From Prochlorococcus sp. AG-402-K16 (lineage in GTDB: Bacteria; Cyanobacteriota; Cyanobacteriia; PCC-6307; Cyanobiaceae): a stretch of 64,000 bases of DNA. A program made the position numbers and the translations under genes. The stretch spans positions 1 through 64,000 of the forward strand of contig QCIH01000003.1 of assembly GCA_003216795.1 (NCBI GenBank), read 5' to 3'. Each line of letters starts with the position of its first letter. The first letter of the stretch is position 1. Below the pieces are notes generated by a model that made no database searches, had not been told where the DNA came from, and was given only the letters and a program-made list of their open reading frames with translations. Positions 37,690 through 47,289 of this stretch are shown here, piece by piece.

Positions 37690-37850
37690 AATTTTAGATT
37701 AATAAATAATATTTATAGGGCTAATAATTTTAAGTATTTAAAAAATATTGTGTTATTAAATAATAATCTTTTTTAAAGTTTTAATTATCTTCAAAAAATA
37801 AAAAAAATATGTAATTATAATATGGTTAATATTATTTTTTTTCTTCTGAA

Positions 37851-38927
37851 TTGAATATAAATATTTTAATTTTTATAACATTAACTTCTTCAATTTTAAT
37901 TTCTTTTATTACATTTAAACCAGTTCTGGTATTTGGAAAGAAATATAATTTTGTAGACAAGCCTGATTTAAGAAAAAATCATATTATTCCAAAAGTAAGA
38001 ATAGGAGGTTTAATAATATTTTCTGGATTCATTGCTTCAATATTCATAAGTCTCATTTATTTAGATTACAAAGATTTTTTTAGCAATATTACACAATTAA
38101 ATATTGTATTAATTGGTTCATCTATGATTTTCTTTTTGGGATTTCTTGATGATATTTATAATTTATCAACTTTTTTAAGACTTTTTATTCAGTTTTTAAT
38201 AGCAATATCTATGTTTTTTAAAGGTTTTAGTATTCAATCCATTGATTTAAGTTTGTTTTTAAACAATAGTTCTGATTTTCAATTGCCAATATTTTTAAGT
38301 TTAATCTTAACCTCTTTTTGGATTGTAGGAATAATGAATTCTTTTAATTGGATGGATGGTTTAGATGGCCTCTTGGCTGGAGCTGGGATAATTTTTTCTT
38401 TAGGATTATGTTTCTTTAACTATATTCAAGGGAATATAGTAGATATGATTATAAGTTTTTCTTTGTTAGGGTCTTTAATTTCTTTTTTATTTTTTAATTT
38501 CAAACCAGCAAAAATTTATATGGGTGATTGCGGATCAAACTTTATTGGATTTATTATTTCAGTTTTGACAATTTCAAGTTTTTCTTACTCTGATAATCAG
38601 TTTTTATTAGCAAGTCAGTCATTTTCAAAAACTAATTTATTTGTTGGAATCGTTTTTTTAACTTATCCATTATTGGATATGGTTACGGTAATAATTTTAC
38701 GTATTAAAAATCAAAAGTCTATATATTTTCCTGATAGAAATCATTTTCATCATAGACTTTTAAGATCTGGATTTAATTATAATCAGGTGATAATTTTAAT
38801 TTATGCAACAAATTTATTATTTGTTTTACTTGGATTATATTTCTTAATCTTAAAATATAATATCTTATTATTTTTAATGTATTTTTTGATTGTGATTTTT
38901 TATTTATTTAATTCATTAAAAAAATAA
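37851..38927 (+). CDS. WecA/TagO-like undecaprenyl-phosphate GlcNAc-1-phosphate transferase
   Basis: A 358-residue integral membrane protein with about 10-11 helices. FFLGFLDDIYNLS carries the D-D-x-x-x motif, NSFNWMDGLDGLLAG the N-x-x-N-x-x-D-G-x-D-G motif, IYMGDCGSNFIGF the third Asp motif, and FPDRNHFHHRLLRSG the H-x-H-H-R motif of the WecA branch. It should start glycan assembly by moving a HexNAc-1-phosphate to undecaprenyl phosphate. The start is TTG at 37851, with NINILIFITL as the first helix. Only three bases separate it from the next gene, so the two are probably coupled. Confidence 0.88.
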   Translation: MNINILIFITLTSSILISFITFKPVLVFGKKYNFVDKPDLRKNHIIPKVRIGGLIIFSGFIASIFISLIYLDYKDFFSNITQLNIVLIGSSMIFFLGFLDDIYNLSTFLRLFIQFLIAISMFFKGFSIQSIDLSLFLNNSSDFQLPIFLSLILTSFWIVGIMNSFNWMDGLDGLLAGAGIIFSLGLCFFNYIQGNIVDMIISFSLLGSLISFLFFNFKPAKIYMGDCGSNFIGFIISVLTISSFSYSDNQFLLASQSFSKTNLFVGIVFLTYPLLDMVTVIILRIKNQKSIYFPDRNHFHHRLLRSGFNYNQVIILIYATNLLFVLLGLYFLILKYNILLFLMYFLIVIFYLFNSLKK

Positions 38928-38930
38928 ACA

Positions 38931-40223
38931 GTGATTAATTTTAAATCTAAGAAGCGATTTTATAGACCAACCTTATTTTTCTATTATTTTAGTAAAAATA
39001 TTATTTGGAGTTCTTTTCTAATTATTAAAGAGGAAAAGGCCTTTCCTCAATTAGTCTTTATTAATGTAGAAAATATAAAAACTAATAATATTAGTATGGA
39101 TATTCATAAAAATAATAAGATTTCTAGGAGTAAAAAAATAATTAAAGATTTAATTTTAAATTTTTTAAAAATTTTTATTCTCGAAATCAAATTAAATAAT
39201 ACAAAGTTAATCGATGTTTATCCTGAAAAAAATATAAAGATTATGAATTTAATAAAAAGTATTTTTGAAAATAATCTCGCATTTGAGGAAAAAAGTATTT
39301 TTAAAGCTTCTTATACAAAGCCCTCAAAAAAAGAAATTAATTCATTATATAGTTCATTTTTGATTGGTGAAAAATATAGATCATTTTTTTTAAATCGGAA
39401 GAAATTTATTTTTAATGGGAGATATGCCCCAGTCTATTGTTTTACTAAGGGATTAATTAATTTCGATGATACAGAAATTAATAGAATAGAGTTGAATTTT
39501 AAAAATAATAAAAAGCATATATTTTCAACAAATGAATTATGGAAGTGTGGAATGGTTAAATATGTCGAATCAAAATATAAAATTTCAAAAGATTTATCTT
39601 ATTTTGAAAAAAGAAGGAATGCTACTTCGGGCTTGGATTACGGAGGTAATAAGATTGTTATTAAAAAAAATCCTTTTGATACAGATAAATTTGATATTTC
39701 TTTATTTTTAAGTTCTCCATACGAATTTGTTGGATTACAATATAGTTCTAGAGAATCAATGAATATATTTAAAAATGCGTTTCGGGAAATTATAAAATTT
39801 CAAAATTTAGGATATAGTTGTTCTATAAGGCAGCATCCTTTTTTTAGAAATAGCAATCTTCTTGATCATAAATTATTTAATAAGTGGTTTAGAATTTTGA
39901 AAAATGAAGGGGTATCAATTTTTGATTTTGATTCAAATATATCTAGCTATAAATTAATAGATAATACTAAAATTATTTTTACAATCGGAAGTTCAATAGG
40001 AGGAGAATCTTCCTTTATGAATAAACATACTTTTGATTTTAATAAATATTCATTCCCTCACTATTTTAAAATAGTTGATAAATATGATTTTGATGAAGTA
40101 AAACAATTACTAGAAAATTACAAAAATAAAATTAAATTTAACAAATTTAAACTTAATGATTTTTATAGGTTTGCAAGCTTTTATTCAGGTTGTGGTTATA
40201 GAATACCTAGGTTCCTTTTATGA
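38931..40223 (+). CDS. Probable glycosyltransferase of capsule-synthesis type, diverged (430 aa)
   Basis: GTG start three bases after the WecA-like stop. The protein is basic and Lys/Asn/Phe-rich with no membrane segment. The C-terminal region, YSCSIRQHPFFRNSNLL, then FTIGSSIGGESSFMNKHTF, resembles the HPxE and S-S-x-x-x-E segments of the Kps/CMP-sugar-using capsule glycosyltransferase fold. FVGLQYSSRESMNIFKNAF precedes them. This suggests a GT-B transferase, possibly adding the second sugar after WecA. The assignment rests on those short motifs only. Confidence 0.45.
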   Translation: MINFKSKKRFYRPTLFFYYFSKNIIWSSFLIIKEEKAFPQLVFINVENIKTNNISMDIHKNNKISRSKKIIKDLILNFLKIFILEIKLNNTKLIDVYPEKNIKIMNLIKSIFENNLAFEEKSIFKASYTKPSKKEINSLYSSFLIGEKYRSFFLNRKKFIFNGRYAPVYCFTKGLINFDDTEINRIELNFKNNKKHIFSTNELWKCGMVKYVESKYKISKDLSYFEKRRNATSGLDYGGNKIVIKKNPFDTDKFDISLFLSSPYEFVGLQYSSRESMNIFKNAFREIIKFQNLGYSCSIRQHPFFRNSNLLDHKLFNKWFRILKNEGVSIFDFDSNISSYKLIDNTKIIFTIGSSIGGESSFMNKHTFDFNKYSFPHYFKIVDKYDFDEVKQLLENYKNKIKFNKFKLNDFYRFASFYSGCGYRIPRFLL

Positions 40224-40265
40224 GATTTTAAAGATTTATGTAAATTTATTAATAATGAAAGAAAT

Positions 40266-41357
40266 TTAATCAATGATTTTAAATATCGAATAAACAGATA
40301 TCACGTCTCTTAAAGGTTCCCCTATTATTTTTAGACCTTTTGAAGCAGTTTCTAATTTGGTAGGAATTACTCTTATTATATCTTTATCCTCAAGGATAGG
40401 GTTTTCTTCAGAAATACTTTTTTGGAGATCAATCCTATACCTTTTCTTTTTTATAGATCCATTTTTATTAATTCTAACTAATTCTACGTTAGCTAAATTA
40501 CCTTTTAATGGGATTGGTCCTCCAGATTGATAAATAGCTTGTGCCATGGGAGTTCCATTAGCAATGGTAATCTTACCAGGATTTAATACTTCGCCAACTA
40601 CGTATACTTCAATATTTTTTGATGTAAGATTGTTTCTTGAAATAGATGCAAAACTAGATCCAGGATTTTCTACAGTTTTTATTTTTATGATATCACCATC
40701 AAATAAAAAAGGATTATATATTTGATTTCCATCGTTAATTAATTCAGCTAAATTTAAAGTTGTTTTCTTGTAAGCAATATTTTTACCTGGTAACCTTCTT
40801 AAAAGAATGATTTCTTTCAAATTTGCCTTTTGAGTAATCCCTCCCGCTTTTTGAAGAGCCTCTATCACTGTGGGCAGTCCGTAATTAGAATTAGAATTTA
40901 AATTATCTTTTCGAGGTTTATCATCAGATCCTAGAGAATAAATACCAGGTCTTTTAACCTCTCCAACAATTGATATTTTTAGTGGTCTGGTTTTTGCTAT
41001 ACCCAAAAATAGGTCTGGTCTTAATAATTCTTTTGAATATAAATTTTTAATTTTATTTGTTGCTTGATTAATAGATAAATTTTCAACTGAAACATTACCA
41101 ATTATTGGAAAAGTTATAGTCCCATCATTAATAATTTGGTATTCTCCAGAAAAATTTGGTTCATCATATAAAATAAAATTAAGTGAATCTCCAGGGCCGA
41201 GTATGTAAGTACCAACAGTTATATTTTGTTCAATTAATAAATCCTTTTTATATTCTATAGTGCTTGATAAAACAATTTTTTGCCCTAACCCTAAATTAAA
41301 AAAAAATAATAATAAAGTGAAAATTTTTAAAAATTTTCTATTTAAATAAAAGAACAT
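40266..41357 (-). CDS. wza: Polysaccharide export outer-membrane protein (Wza family)
   Basis: The 363-residue product has an N-terminal signal segment (about residues 8-25). A polysaccharide-export domain follows (ILGPGDSLNFILYDEPNFSG, DGTITFPIIGNVSVENLS), then two SLBB-type beta-grasp domains (ISIVGEVKRPGIYSLG and YVVGEVLNPGKITIANG). It should form the outer-membrane channel for the polymer. There is no Cys after the signal segment, so the usual lipoprotein acylation of Wza is not supported. It is divergent from the Wzc gene. Confidence 0.85.
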   Translation of the reverse strand: MFFYLNRKFLKIFTLLLFFFNLGLGQKIVLSSTIEYKKDLLIEQNITVGTYILGPGDSLNFILYDEPNFSGEYQIINDGTITFPIIGNVSVENLSINQATNKIKNLYSKELLRPDLFLGIAKTRPLKISIVGEVKRPGIYSLGSDDKPRKDNLNSNSNYGLPTVIEALQKAGGITQKANLKEIILLRRLPGKNIAYKKTTLNLAELINDGNQIYNPFLFDGDIIKIKTVENPGSSFASISRNNLTSKNIEVYVVGEVLNPGKITIANGTPMAQAIYQSGGPIPLKGNLANVELVRINKNGSIKKKRYRIDLQKSISEENPILEDKDIIRVIPTKLETASKGLKIIGEPLRDVISVYSIFKIID

Positions 41358-41445
41358 TTTTTAATAAAAAATATTTACCTTTGTGTCTTTTATAGTTTAG
41401 GCTAAAATGAAAATTAGATAATGTCAAGTTTCAAAGAGGTAGGAA
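41358..41445. promoter_or_regulatory. Divergent promoter region of the Wza and Wzc genes
   Basis: The 88-bp spacer separates opposite-strand genes whose products work together. A taggctaaaat word near 41397-41407 could serve as a -10 for the plus-strand Wzc gene. Shared control is an inference. Confidence 0.3.
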
Positions 41446-43806
41446 TTGGAAAAGGATCCTAATTTAAGTAATCAAAAAAATCCTCAGAATTTTGATGAAA
41501 TAAATGATAAAAATTTCTTCGATAATCAAGATATTGATTTAAAACAATTTATTAAAGTAATTTTTAGAAGAAAGAAAATTATATTAATAACTTCATTATT
41601 TTGTTTTGCAATTGGCTCAATAAATACTTTAAATAAAAGAATAAATAGCCCCCTTTATAAAGGTTCTTTTACAATGTTAATTTCTGATCCAATATCAACA
41701 GGATTTAATAAAAATATTAAAAATGAGAATCAAGAAATCTTTCAATCAGTAGCTATAAATCAAACCAATAATAATATTCCTACTTTAATTGAAATACTTA
41801 AAAGTAGTGCGATTCTTAAACCAATTGCAGAGGAATTCAATCTAAATGTTTTATCTTTAAAAAATCGCATAAAGATTCGTCAACCTGCACGCAAGAATAA
41901 TGTAAACATGTGGAAAGGTCCAGATGGAATTATTATAGTTGATTTGAAATCTTATAAACCTAAAAAAGATATTGAGTTATTGAGAGCTATTAGTAGAAAT
42001 TATTTAGCCTCTGCCTTAGAACAAAGGCAAAAAAGATTATCTGATGGGTTGCAATTTTTAGATAGGCAGCAACCAATGCTTAAGCTTAAGGCTTCAGAAT
42101 TACAATCACAATTGGTTGATTTTAGAGAAAAAAACAACTTGTTAGAACCAATGATAGAGGGAGCAAATATTAAATCTAATTTGGATTCAATAGATAATAG
42201 AATATATCTTTTAAAATCTAAGCTAAATAAATTAGAAAAAGTTTTAAAAGGTGTTAAAGATAACTCATTATCAGTTTCTGGATTTCAGGAAGCCATTGGC
42301 GCTGAACTTGAAGGAGAAAGTATAAGAATCACTAACTTGGATAATAATTTAATTAATCAAATTTTATTAGTAGAAAGTGAATTAGCAAAAGCTAGATCAA
42401 AATATACTGAAAGTTCAAATGTTGTTATGGGACTGCAGAAAAGATTAAAGAAATTAAAACCATTATTAATTAAGAATCAAATTGAGGCAGTAAATATTGC
42501 TCAAAAATTAAATTTAGATAATCTTAAGGAGTTACAAGAAAGAAAATTAAATTTAAAGGTTAGTTTTGAACGACAACCTGAATTAATTAAGGAATACAAC
42601 GATATCCAGCAAAAGTTAGATATGGCAAATAAGAATCTGTTTGGATTGGTATCCGCGCGTGAGAGTTTTCAACTTCAAATGGCACAGAGCAGTGTCCCAT
42701 GGAGAATAATTGAAGAGCCAGTTATGTTCCAAAAACCTATAAGTCCAAATTTAAGAAAATCATTTTTAAAGTATTTATTATATTCATCCGCAATCGGTCT
42801 AATTCTTGGTTTTGTAAGAGATAGGTTTGATTATGTTTTTCATAATTCTTCTGAAGTTATATCAGATTTGAAGTTACCTAACATGGGTAATATGCCATAT
42901 GTGGAAAAACTTAAAGATCTTTCAAATCAGAATGAGAATATATTTAATATTCTAGAAGATAAAGAATTAAAGAAAACAGAAAGTTATAATTTTTTCTTTT
43001 ATAAAGAATCAATAAGAAATATCTGCACCTCTATAAGATTTTTAAATGCAGAAAAAGATAATAAAATTATCCTAGTAACAAGTTCTATCCCTGCGGAGGG
43101 TAAATCATTATTAAATATACTAATATCTAAAACTTTTGGGGAACAAGAGAAAAAAGTACTTTTATTGGATTTAGATTTAAGAAGGCCATCATTGCATAAG
43201 AGACTTGGGACTGATAATTTAATAGGCATGTCTAATTTTCTAATAGATGATAAATGTACATTAAAAGATATTATTCAAAATCCATTTAGTGATCCAAGAT
43301 TTTCATTTATTTCTGCAGGCATAATCCCCCCTGATCCAGTGACACTCTTGGGATCAAAAAAAATGAAAAATTTTATAAATACAATTCAAAATGATTACGA
43401 CTATATAATTTTGGATTCACCTCCATTAATGGGTCTTTCTGATAGTTTGATTTTGTCTGAATATGCAGATATAAAGCTATTAGTGGTAAGTATTAACAAA
43501 GTAAATCGATCACTGCCTATTGAAATTTTAAAGAAAATTAAAATATCTAATATTATTTTTAATGGATTTATATCAAATAACGTTATTAAACCAAAATTAC
43601 AAAATTCATCATTATATGGATATGGCGACTATGGCTATGGAAGTAATTATGAGTATGGAACTTATCAGACTTACTCAAAATATAGTAAAGAAATAATTGA
43701 AGAAAGTGAAAATATTGGCCAAGAAAATAATTTTACTTCGCAGGAAAAATTTCTGAATTCAATAAGATATTATTTCAAAAAGTTATTTAATTGGTTAGAT
43801 AGTTAA
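41446..43806 (+). CDS. wzc: Wzc-like bacterial tyrosine kinase/polysaccharide co-polymerase
   Basis: The 786-residue product starts at TTG 41446. Residues about 30-70 contain the first membrane helix after a Wzz-type cytoplasmic start. A long coiled-coil stretch follows (about 185-400). LRKSFLKYLLYSSAIGLILG is the second helix at about 445. The BY-kinase domain has SSIPAEGKSLL (Walker A), VLLLDLDLRRPSLH (Walker A'), and YDYIILDSPPLMGLSDSL (Walker B). The tail after about residue 720 is a tyrosine cluster (YGYGDYGYGSNYEYGTY) for autophosphorylation. It controls chain length and export with Wza. The phosphatase gene follows 7 bases later. Confidence 0.88.
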   Translation: MEKDPNLSNQKNPQNFDEINDKNFFDNQDIDLKQFIKVIFRRKKIILITSLFCFAIGSINTLNKRINSPLYKGSFTMLISDPISTGFNKNIKNENQEIFQSVAINQTNNNIPTLIEILKSSAILKPIAEEFNLNVLSLKNRIKIRQPARKNNVNMWKGPDGIIIVDLKSYKPKKDIELLRAISRNYLASALEQRQKRLSDGLQFLDRQQPMLKLKASELQSQLVDFREKNNLLEPMIEGANIKSNLDSIDNRIYLLKSKLNKLEKVLKGVKDNSLSVSGFQEAIGAELEGESIRITNLDNNLINQILLVESELAKARSKYTESSNVVMGLQKRLKKLKPLLIKNQIEAVNIAQKLNLDNLKELQERKLNLKVSFERQPELIKEYNDIQQKLDMANKNLFGLVSARESFQLQMAQSSVPWRIIEEPVMFQKPISPNLRKSFLKYLLYSSAIGLILGFVRDRFDYVFHNSSEVISDLKLPNMGNMPYVEKLKDLSNQNENIFNILEDKELKKTESYNFFFYKESIRNICTSIRFLNAEKDNKIILVTSSIPAEGKSLLNILISKTFGEQEKKVLLLDLDLRRPSLHKRLGTDNLIGMSNFLIDDKCTLKDIIQNPFSDPRFSFISAGIIPPDPVTLLGSKKMKNFINTIQNDYDYIILDSPPLMGLSDSLILSEYADIKLLVVSINKVNRSLPIEILKKIKISNIIFNGFISNNVIKPKLQNSSLYGYGDYGYGSNYEYGTYQTYSKYSKEIIEESENIGQENNFTSQEKFLNSIRYYFKKLFNWLDS

Positions 43807-43813
43807 ACATATA

Positions 43814-44269
43814 ATGAGAAATAATATTTCCAAGATTAATTGGATTTTGATTAATCGGTTTGCAATAGGCCCTCAGCCAAGTAACACATCAGATTTAAAT
43901 TTTCTAAAACAGAATAATATAAGGACTATATTTTCAGTTTGTTATGAGGATGAGATATTAATTCCAAAGGAAATAAAAGAATTTTTCAATCATAACGTTT
44001 GTAGCCTTCCTGATCATAAGAAAGGATATTTACCTACTAAAAAAGAAATAAATAAAACTATATTAATTCTTCATGATTTAATTTCTTTAGGTCCAGTTTA
44101 TATTCATTGTTTTGCAGGGGTAGAAAGATCACCTCTGATCTCAATGGCATATTTAATTAAATTTAGAAATTTAAAACCGCAACAGGCTTTAGATTATTTA
44201 ATGCAAGTTCATCCAGGTACTAATCCTCTAACAAATCAATTAAATTTGCTTAGTAAAATAAATAGTTAG
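43814..44269 (+). CDS. Dual-specificity-type protein tyrosine phosphatase
   Basis: The 151-residue product has VYIHCFAGVERSPLIS, the C-x5-R-S loop with Cys99, and LPDHKKG with Asp67 as a candidate general acid. This is the DSP/VH1-like class, not the low-molecular-weight Wzb class normally paired with Wzc. It lies 7 bases after the Wzc gene, so it probably dephosphorylates the Wzc tyrosine tail. Its stop overlaps by 4 bases the end of the convergent nucleotidyltransferase gene. Confidence 0.8.
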   Translation: MRNNISKINWILINRFAIGPQPSNTSDLNFLKQNNIRTIFSVCYEDEILIPKEIKEFFNHNVCSLPDHKKGYLPTKKEINKTILILHDLISLGPVYIHCFAGVERSPLISMAYLIKFRNLKPQQALDYLMQVHPGTNPLTNQLNLLSKINS

Positions 44270-45489
44270 CTTAGGAAATTAGAATTTTTTATAAATAATT
44301 TTAAATCAGATATTAATCTTTTTGTTTGATCAAGTATTGCTTGAAGTAAATTCTTATCTTTTCCTGTAATAGGATCATTAAAAGATGAGGGCAATAATAT
44401 AAACCCTAAAATAATTCTGAATTTATCTTTAAAATTATTTGTAATTCTAAGGTTTTTTTGAAAAATATCTTTATAGTCCCAAAAATTAAGTTTAGAATTT
44501 TTCATTTTTTTATTAAAAAATTTAATCTGACTTTTTCTAGAGATTTTTATTATTTTTTTTATATTCGGATTAGATTTATTGTGTTTTAAAAAATATGAAA
44601 TATATTGCGAATTAGTATAAAAGTAACATAAATCTAGGGTGTCTTTCATTAATGCATTAATTTTAAAGTCATTTTTATTATGAGTTATTATTTTTTTTAC
44701 TAGTAAATTAATATCGATTATGTTCTTTAAGCTATCCCAATTTCCTTTAGCTGAGTTGTAGCAGGCATATACTAATGAATCCCTAATGCCTAGGGTGTAA
44801 ATTTCTTGTCCACCGATAACATAAGACTCTTTCTTTTGCCATGCCTCTTCAAAATTGGGTAAATCATATCTACTTTTACAAAGCGACCAATGTAAATCAA
44901 TAATTTGTTTTTGATTAAAAATTGTTCTTTTTAATGGTAATTCATTTCTTACTTTTAAAGAGTATCTGCCACTTGCAGATTTTAAATCTTTAGGTAAATA
45001 TCCATAAACTCTATCGAAACCATTAATTTTTAGTAAGTTAATTACCTCAATAATATTTTCTTCTTTTACAAAGATATCGATATCCCCACAGCCTCTTGAA
45101 GATAATTTATTAGTAATTTGCAAAGAGAGAGGAATACCTTTGAATATTAAAATAGGTATTTTTTCAGAATGAAAAATTTTAGATAAATTTTTAATAGTAT
45201 TTGCAATAATTAAAGAACCAATTTTTTCTTCTCTCGCAATTTTACTGATCTCATTTCTCAATTCAGGTAGATATTTATCTAAGCTTTTATATTCACTAAA
45301 GAAAATAATTAATCCTTGATTTTTTAAGAATTTAAGAAGTTCATATTTAGAATAATTAGTAAATTTATTTTTTAAATAAAAAAATTTTCTCTTATAAGAT
45401 TTATTATTATTGCCTAGAATAATCCTAAGAATATAAATTGTAATTTGTTGATAATAACTTTGTTCCATTTTTTTTAATGAAATCATCAA
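44266..45489 (-). CDS. NTP_transf_5-family nucleotidyltransferase, last gene of the lasso operon
   Basis: The 407-residue product has IPILIFKGIPLSLQI (Lys-Gly motif) followed by SSRGCGDIDIFVK, whose Asp136/Asp138 pair is the metal site, and RTIFNQKQIIDLHWSLC with the D-L-H-W motif. This is the NTP_transf_5 family. In lasso clusters of the pseudomycoidin type, such an enzyme acts on the phosphorylated C-terminal Ser and transfers sugar or nucleotide units. It is the promoter-distal gene of a minus-strand run with HprK-like kinase, precursor, cyclase and exporter, so a tailoring role is likely. The end overlaps the phosphatase gene by 4 bases. Confidence 0.75.
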   Translation of the reverse strand: MMISLKKMEQSYYQQITIYILRIILGNNNKSYKRKFFYLKNKFTNYSKYELLKFLKNQGLIIFFSEYKSLDKYLPELRNEISKIAREEKIGSLIIANTIKNLSKIFHSEKIPILIFKGIPLSLQITNKLSSRGCGDIDIFVKEENIIEVINLLKINGFDRVYGYLPKDLKSASGRYSLKVRNELPLKRTIFNQKQIIDLHWSLCKSRYDLPNFEEAWQKKESYVIGGQEIYTLGIRDSLVYACYNSAKGNWDSLKNIIDINLLVKKIITHNKNDFKINALMKDTLDLCYFYTNSQYISYFLKHNKSNPNIKKIIKISRKSQIKFFNKKMKNSKLNFWDYKDIFQKNLRITNNFKDKFRIILGFILLPSSFNDPITGKDKNLLQAILDQTKRLISDLKLFIKNSNFLS

Positions 45490-45535
45490 ATTAAGAGAAG
45501 ATTTTTACTTAATTTTCATGATTTATTTGATCTTA

Positions 45536-47185
45536 TCAATCTATATTATTTAAATCTATTACTTTAGTCGCTAAATCAACTAATTTTGAATCATGAGTAG
45601 CAATTATAGTTATTTTATTTTTTGATCTTTCTTTGATTATTCTCTTTACAATGGATACTGAATCTTCATCTAGATATACGGTAGGTTCGTCAAGTATCTC
45701 TATATTTTTATTTTTAAACCAAGCTCTTATAAGACAGATTCTCTGAATCTCACCCCCAGAAAGAAAATCAGTTGTTAAATTTACTCTCTGATTTAATCCT
45801 TTATTTTTTACTAATAAATGTAAAAGATTTAATTGAGAAAACCATTTATTTATTAAAACATCATTTCTATTTAAATATTCTAGATCGTTATAATTATCCG
45901 TTTGCATAGTTATGTTCTCCCTTAGACTACCCTCGTACAAAATCCCTTTCTGTGGGGCATATGCTATTAAATTTTTTAATTTATTTGAATCTCTTATTCC
46001 TTTAAAAATTAATTTATTGTTTTTATTTATTAAATTCCATTTACTTGATTGTGGATTATTAAAACCCAATAAACTATCAATTAAAGTTGTTTTACCAGAA
46101 CCTGAGTCTCCTCTTATTATAAGAATTTCTCCTGAATTCAGAGAAATTTCCTTATTTTTTTCTGATGAAAACCAAGTAAATTTTTTAATTAAAGGAGATT
46201 TTCTAAAAAATATATTTTCTAGAATAATGTCGTCTGATTGAAGTTGCCTTTTTATCTTTTTATATTTTTCATAACCTGGCAAAGCTAATTTAACTCTTCT
46301 ATATGAGCTTATTATTAAACTCAGGGAGTTAGTGCATTTTAAACCAAAAACAATTGTTGCAGCTATTGTTTTATAATCTTTATTATTGCTATTGAACAAC
46401 CAAATACCAATAATAATTAATATAAATAAATCCCTGAATAAATCGAATATACCTTGTCTTTTTATATTTTGTCGAAGTATAGATCTATATTCTGTATTGT
46501 CATTAGTGAACCTTTCCATTATCCAATTTTCTGCTGATGCAGCTTTAATACCTTTTAAGCCATGCAAGCTATCTCCAAGAGTTCTTTGTAAGTCTATATT
46601 AAGTTTGCTTTCTAGATTGCCTAATTCTGTACTTTTTGATCTTTGAAATATTGCTGCAAGTAAAGTAGCTATTGAAGCAAAAAATATTATTATTAATGAA
46701 TTTTTAGTAAATATATTAAGAACTAAGAAATAAATAAAAAATGAAAGAAGTCCATTTAAAGAGGCAATTGATTGATCAAGGCTTATTATTGCTCCATTTA
46801 TATTATTTATCAATGATCCTAGAATTTCAGCTCTATTAATGTTTTTTAATTTATCAAAACTTCCGAAAATTGTATCTTTTAATAAAGATTGCCTAAGTGA
46901 ATCTTTAAATTCTGATCGTATTGATTCTTTTAAAATGGATACTATAAGTCTAATTATTCCTCTCATAAAAAGAAGAACTATTAATGTTAAGACCTTTTTT
47001 GAAATATCAAGGTTACTATTTGTAATTACTTCCGAATAAGAAGAATTAAATAAAATACCTATAGCAGTGCTTAGGCTGAAAAACTCTAAAATTGTTGAAA
47101 TTGCATTCAAAGATATTAATAATAAAAAAATATTTAAACCTGCTTCATCTATTATTTCTTTCAATAAATTAAAGGTTTTGCTCAT
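45536..47185 (-). CDS. ABC exporter of the lasso cluster (D protein)
   Basis: The 549-residue fused transporter has an N-terminal membrane domain of about 300 residues. The ATPase carries IRGDSGSGKTTLIDSLLG (Walker A), AYAPQKGILYEGSLRENI (Q-loop), DFLSGGEIQRICLIRAWF (signature), NIEILDEPTVYLDE (Walker B) and IATHD (H-loop). No N-terminal C39 peptidase domain is present, as in lasso D proteins, where a separate B2 protease cleaves the leader. It sits between the hydroxylase and nucleotidyltransferase genes. It should export, and confer immunity to, the mature peptide. Confidence 0.82.
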   Translation of the reverse strand: MSKTFNLLKEIIDEAGLNIFLLLISLNAISTILEFFSLSTAIGILFNSSYSEVITNSNLDISKKVLTLIVLLFMRGIIRLIVSILKESIRSEFKDSLRQSLLKDTIFGSFDKLKNINRAEILGSLINNINGAIISLDQSIASLNGLLSFFIYFLVLNIFTKNSLIIIFFASIATLLAAIFQRSKSTELGNLESKLNIDLQRTLGDSLHGLKGIKAASAENWIMERFTNDNTEYRSILRQNIKRQGIFDLFRDLFILIIIGIWLFNSNNKDYKTIAATIVFGLKCTNSLSLIISSYRRVKLALPGYEKYKKIKRQLQSDDIILENIFFRKSPLIKKFTWFSSEKNKEISLNSGEILIIRGDSGSGKTTLIDSLLGFNNPQSSKWNLINKNNKLIFKGIRDSNKLKNLIAYAPQKGILYEGSLRENITMQTDNYNDLEYLNRNDVLINKWFSQLNLLHLLVKNKGLNQRVNLTTDFLSGGEIQRICLIRAWFKNKNIEILDEPTVYLDEDSVSIVKRIIKERSKNKITIIATHDSKLVDLATKVIDLNNID

Positions 47186-47289
47186 TTTATAAATTAATTA
47201 TTTTCATTGTTATTAGATTAAGTTGATTATGATCTAATCAATAACTTTAACTAATAATTCTATATTGATTTTGAAATTTCACCATTTTA

